Assembly: GCA_949316235.1 (NCBI GenBank)
Contig: OX438745.1
Coordinates: forward strand, 9,801,001-9,865,000
Direction: 5' to 3'
Length of the DNA: 64,000 nt
Origin: Oegoconia quadripuncta
Lineage: Eukaryota; Arthropoda; Insecta; Lepidoptera; Autostichidae
A program made the translations under genes and the position numbers. The number at the start of each line of letters is the position of its first letter. The stretch's first letter is position 1. Shown in pieces: positions 60,023 through 64,000 of the stretch. The notes beneath the pieces are model-generated. The model saw nothing but the letters and a program-made list of their open reading frames with translations. It was not told the DNA's origin and did not search any database.

Positions 60023-61318
60023 CTAAGTATCGGGAATTTGTCAATAAAACAAAAAATACAAATTATTCATCTAAATTTATTTTATCGCCTTCAAAGTAGG
60101 CCCCATCGCTTGCAATACAACATCTCCACCGCTTCACCCAGTCTTCCATACATTTTTCATAGGCTATTTGCGGTATGGCCTTTAGCTCATTCAGCGAATT
60201 TTCTTTTATGGCTTCTATCGACTCAAAACGTTTTCCTCGAAGTGGTAATTTTAACTTGGGAAATAAAAAAAAGTCAGACGGAGCCATATCAGGTGAATAC
60301 GGTGCTTGGTCGAGAACTTTTGTTGAATTTTTCGCTAAAAACTCTTTCACTATAATGGCTGTGTGTGATGGTGCATTATCATGGTGCAGCATCCATGAGT
60401 TGTGTTGCCACAAATCTGGACGTTTTCGGCGGATACTCTCACGCAAACGCTTCATGACGCCTAAATAATATTCTTTATTCACTGTTTCTCCCTCTGGAAG
60501 GAATTCGGAGTGAACCACACCACGGTAGTCAAAAAAAACTGTCAGCATCACCTTGATTTTGGAGCGACTTTGCCGCGGTTTTTTGGGTTTCGGCTCGTTT
60601 TCGAGACGCCATTCTGAAGACTGTTGGCTTGTTTGCATGTCGTACTCATAAACCCATGTCTCGTCGCCAGTTATTATACGTTTCATAAAGGTCGGATCCG
60701 TAGAAGCTCGGGAAACCATGTCTTCAGCGACATGCTTTCGCTGCGCTTTTTGAACAAAATTGAGCTCTTTTGGAACTAGTCGAGCGGCGACGCGTTTCAT
60801 GCCTAAAATGTCAATGAGAATGTTGTGGACGGACTCAAAAGATATGTTCACCTCACTAGCCAACTCTCTCAGACTCATACGTCGATTTTCGAGCACTAGC
60901 TTCTTGATTCTGTCGATGTTTTCTTTGGTCGTAGCGGTTGAAGGTCTACCAGAACGAGGCAAGTCTACTACTACTTCTCGGCCTTCTTTAAAAGCCTTAT
61001 ACCATTTATAAGCCCTTGTTTTCGATATACACGATTCGCCGTAGGTATTTCGCAACATTTTTAGTGATTCACCATATGAAATATCATTTGAAACACAAAA
61101 TTTAAGGCACACTCTTTGTTCAACAATATTTTCCATTGTAAAAATCGCCGAGGACTCAAAACTATGACCAACAAAAAGTGTAGTTTAAAACAAATTAAAT
61201 GACAGATCCCGCTCAAATTTTGCGCGCTAAATCAGTACAGTGCTACCAACATGCAGTAAAAAAATTAGAACGACCTCTTTTACGCGGGTCTTTTTATTGA
61301 CATATTCCCGATACTTTT
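60023..61318 (-). mobile_element. Complete mariner transposon, about 1.3 kb
   Basis: The ends CTAAGTATCGGGAATTTGTC (60023 on) and AAAAGTATCGGGAATATGTC (reverse complement from 61318) are about 27-base inverted repeats with three differences. Both flanks are TA (60021-60022 and 61319-61320), the mariner target duplication. The element encloses one intact transposase. Confidence 0.92.
60063..61136 (-). CDS. Mariner transposase, DD34D, 357 aa, intact
   Basis: The amino-terminal paired-like helix-turn-helix region (about 5-115) includes YKWYKAFKEGREVVVDLPRS and SLRELASEVNISFESVHNIL. The linker has LVPKEL, where WVPHEL is the usual form. The catalytic triad is D158 (ITGDETWVYEYD), D253 (HHDNAPSHTA) and D288 (YSPDMAPSDFFLFPKLK), with exactly 34 residues between the last two. 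It cuts and pastes DNA at TA sites. Length and motifs match active mariners, with no stop or frameshift, so activity is possible. The terminal inverted repeats are at 60023 and 61318. Confidence 0.96.
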   Translation of the reverse strand: MENIVEQRVCLKFCVSNDISYGESLKMLRNTYGESCISKTRAYKWYKAFKEGREVVVDLPRSGRPSTATTKENIDRIKKLVLENRRMSLRELASEVNISFESVHNILIDILGMKRVAARLVPKELNFVQKAQRKHVAEDMVSRASTDPTFMKRIITGDETWVYEYDMQTSQQSSEWRLENEPKPKKPRQSRSKIKVMLTVFFDYRGVVHSEFLPEGETVNKEYYLGVMKRLRESIRRKRPDLWQHNSWMLHHDNAPSHTAIIVKEFLAKNSTKVLDQAPYSPDMAPSDFFLFPKLKLPLRGKRFESIEAIKENSLNELKAIPQIAYEKCMEDWVKRWRCCIASDGAYFEGDKINLDE

Positions 61319-61510
61319 TACACAGAGTAGTATAACAGATTACTACTTTGATCTCCTATCTTTATATTCAAAAAGATTAGTTATTATACATGACAATATT
61401 ATGATTGTAATTATTAATTTGGTTTAGTTAAGATAGCTACACAACATAAAGCAGGGTTCATGAACCCAATAACTCTACATGTATGTAAGATGCATTTACG
61501 GTAAGGAAAA

Positions 61511-61971
61511 AATTGGACATATTAGGTATGTGAAATAGAAGTTATTGCCATAGGTAGTTTTTTTTTTTTTAAACCATCATCATCTCACGCGCTCGCCGGA
61601 GATTGATATGGCGGGATTCGTGGGGTTCCTATTATGCGAAATTTATTTGGAACTAATATTTTGACCAATTTTTTATTTTTTATTTAATTTAATGATGTAA
61701 TTATCCAGTCAATCGTCCGTGGTTACTTCAGTAACCAAAAAAAGACAGTCTACTGTCCATGGTTACTACTGCCTTCCGCAACTGAAGTGTTTTTCGTTTC
61801 CTCCCTCACCGATTTCGATCGCAACAAAATGTTAAAATAATTTTGAACTTATGTGGAATAGGCTACAAACGCTACCCTTCAAATGACACAACGCTTTATT
61901 AGATGAAGGTTTAAAAAAAATAATTAAACAACCAATGCCAATACTTTTTATTTCATTCACCGGTATAAATG
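61511..61971. mobile_element. MITE, larger relative of 5738-6029
   Basis: The left end TTGGACATATTAGGTATGTG, AAATAGAAGTTATTG and CCATAGGTAGT mirrors the degraded right end ACCAATGCCAATACTTTTTA, TTTCATTCACCGG. It carries about 170 extra internal bases, including CAATCGTCCGTGGTTACTTC. Confidence 0.65.
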
Positions 61972-62384
61972 TATATGAAAAAAATATAAATATGAATAAA
62001 AAATACATTGACCCATAGTTTTGCTTCTAGAATAAAAACAATCATTCACAAGGTGAAATTGTATTCAACAAGTGTTCCCAATTCGGTGATGATGACGTTA
62101 CCTGTATGGCTTGAGTTGTATACGTGAATCATCTGTTTGAGACCCTACTATTCATCACTGACATTATATGTTACTGTTAATTGTTTTCAATAGCTCACTA
62201 TTCATGTCTGAACAGGCCATTAGACGAGATATCTTCAATCAAATCCAGACCTAACCTCTCCGAGATACAGATGCTTTTGTACTTTCACAAACCTTATTGT
62301 AATGTACAATGAACTCTCTCCTCAATCTCGTCTAAGGACTGTCAATAGATCTAAAGAGACTATGGAATGATTATTATAGTACTC

Positions 62385-62830
62385 GACGACCGCTTGGTGT
62401 AGTGGACGCTGCCGCCGAAACCAACGGTTGCAGGTTCAAATTCCGCAGGTTAAATGTTTATGCGATGAAAACGACAGTTTTCTTACTTTTTTTTAATTAT
62501 CAGTTGTATGTTTGTTAATAACTACGGTTTTGCAAGTATACTCTCTATCTACTTTTACTTCTCAAAAGTTACTTCTTAAAATTGTGTCCTTAGTGAGGTG
62601 TGTTGGAAGAGATCTGTTATAGAGATAATGTCGGCTTTTGTTATTTAATGTTGTCCTGCTTTTTGTTTTTGTTTAATGTGTATGCTTATATGCAAAAAAT
62701 TGTTAAATAAATAAAAATATTCCAGAGTCATGGATTATTTAAATATATATGTTTGTCCTATACCTTGTAACCGTAGTACGCTATGCATAGCTTGGGTCTA
62801 TATATTGGTGTAAGTAACTGAACAAATATA
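62385..62830 (+). repeat. SINE-3 copy split by a nested LINE-like insertion
   Basis: The head CGACGACCGCTTGGTGTAGT and B box GGTTCAAATTCCGC run to GCGATGAAAACGAC (about 62475). The SINE resumes at ATTCCAGAGTCATGG (about 62719). The intervening 245 bases include TTGGAAGAGATCTG, GATAATGTCGGC and an AAATAAATAAAAAT end, like a LINE 3' tail. Confidence 0.7.
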
Positions 62831-63394
62831 TATTTACCAGTTAGGTACTGGACTGACTTATCACCGGCTTTTCGAATCTCATTTTTCGAGTTTTTAGTGT
62901 CTGAGATATTGACTATTTTTTTCAATTATTTCTCTCCACGTTGACCTCTAATTCAACAACCAAGCTTGAAGGTGGGCATTGTGAATCGGATCGCCCTAGT
63001 GAATCAAGATTACGGTACTACCGGAACTTTGCAATAGATTGAGTGTCTTTGAGAAAAAATCATACATATTGTGCCGGTGTGCCATAAATATAATGCCGAA
63101 AAAAGTGGCACAACTTCCTCATTACATCTGTCGTTGTTTAGTAACTTCTTTAAATCAAAATTCTAACCTGGAAAATTTTTAAATAACTAGTAGTAAGGTA
63201 CTCATCGAAGTTAGACTTCCAATATGGCTTTTCGTTTTCATAAACTTTAGAATAAACCGATTTGAATAAAAAGACGCGTTCGTCTTAACTCTGTAACAAT
63301 GACTTCACAATTGAAGAAAGTTTTCAAATTACGAAACCAGGAAAAGGATGCTAACGTGCGTCAAATGACCTCAAAAACTGATTTAATCGTTACG

Positions 63395-63830
63395 TAATAT
63401 GAAAGGAATTTGTTAGTAGTCATAGTGAAGAAGGTAGAAGAAGATGTATGACAGAAAATTGCATGCAGCAAAGATGAGAATGTTGAGATTGATGAGTGGA
63501 ATGACGAGGTTGGATAAAATAAGGAATGAGTATGCAAGTGGGACTTTAAAAATGGCACCCGTGACAGAAAAGTTGAAGGAAATCGTTTGGCTTTATATGG
63601 ACATGTTGTGAGGAGCGATGAAACGTAAGAGTGAGGAATATGGATGTCGATAGTTGGAAAGGAAGGGGAAGACCACGGAAAAGATGGATGGATTATGCGA
63701 ACGGTGATATGAACGAAAAGGGCGTGCATGATGAGGTAACGGCTGATAGAGGTGATTGGTAGAAAAAGACGTATTGTGCCAACCCCAAATAAATTGGGAC
63801 CAGGGCAAGAACGTGAACAAGAAGGTGGGT
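63395..63830 (+). pseudogene. Degraded LINE carboxyl-terminal remnant
   Basis: The plus strand follows 33775-34170 (reverse complement) closely: GCATGCAGCAAAGATGAGAA, TTGAGATTGATGAGTGGAAT, GTATGCAAGTGGGACTTTAA and GGATGGATTATG. Multiple indels and stops break the frame. Confidence 0.7.
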
Positions 63831-64000
63831 AAGGTAATTGAACAATTTAATGTAAGCATTTTGGTCCCTGGTAATAATAATACTACCTTGTCTTGGGGGT
63901 GCACACCAAGTTTCTGGTTTCGCCCTGGAAAATGTGGTTGCTATATCATTCTTCAGATCTCAATAAAAAATGGTGGTCGAAATATTTTTCTTTGAACTAA

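Overview
This is a window of insect nuclear DNA, almost certainly from a moth or butterfly. Three lines of evidence point there: a split immulectin-type C-type lectin gene, two neighbouring Osiris (DUF1676) genes, and a dense load of repeat types common in lepidopteran genomes (tRNA-headed SINEs with GATGAT tails, LINE ends encoding a W-rich carboxyl terminus followed by (GAT)n, mariner and many short inverted-repeat elements). The sequence is AT-rich and genes are cut by GT-AG introns of up to 7.6 kb, so host proteins appear only as short exons.

Three host genes are supported, each by exons whose splice phases agree. (1) 491-4267, minus strand: the first four coding exons of a secreted C-type lectin, running off the left edge. 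(2) 8724-18031, plus strand: Osiris paralogue A, three coding exons, 241 residues. (3) 37707-46094, plus strand: Osiris paralogue B, three coding exons, 242 residues. Each Osiris gene is followed by a long, very AT-rich 3' untranslated region of about 0.9-1.3 kb ending at an AATAAA. The two sit in the same direction, as expected for part of an Osiris cluster, but their introns fall at different places in the protein.

Everything else is mobile DNA or unassigned intergenic and intronic sequence. Two elements look young and intact: a two-ORF non-LTR retrotransposon (ORF1 54730-55470, ORF2 56117-59059, 3' tail to about 59505) and, 0.5 kb further on, a complete mariner (60023-61318) with a 357-residue DD34D transposase, inverted ends and TA duplications. 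Decayed LINE coding remnants lie at 2935-3590, 17521-17680, 21360-21750, 25565-26500, 33775-34170 and 63395-63830.

Four SINE families were recognised from repeated copies inside the window: SINE-1 (tRNA-headed, six near-complete copies), SINE-2 (tRNA-headed, GATGAT tail), SINE-3 (tRNA-headed, with an internal hairpin) and a family whose head resembles 5S rRNA (1885-2142 and 32462-32790). Short inverted-repeat elements include a TA-flanked pair (33199-33525 and 34624-35024), a foldback element with 53-base arms (30322-30481, half copy at 303-410), and two others. I see no CRISPR array, bacterial-type operon or other prokaryotic system. The most unusual items are the 5S-like SINEs, the foldback element and its broken sister, several near-perfect hairpins, and nested insertions.
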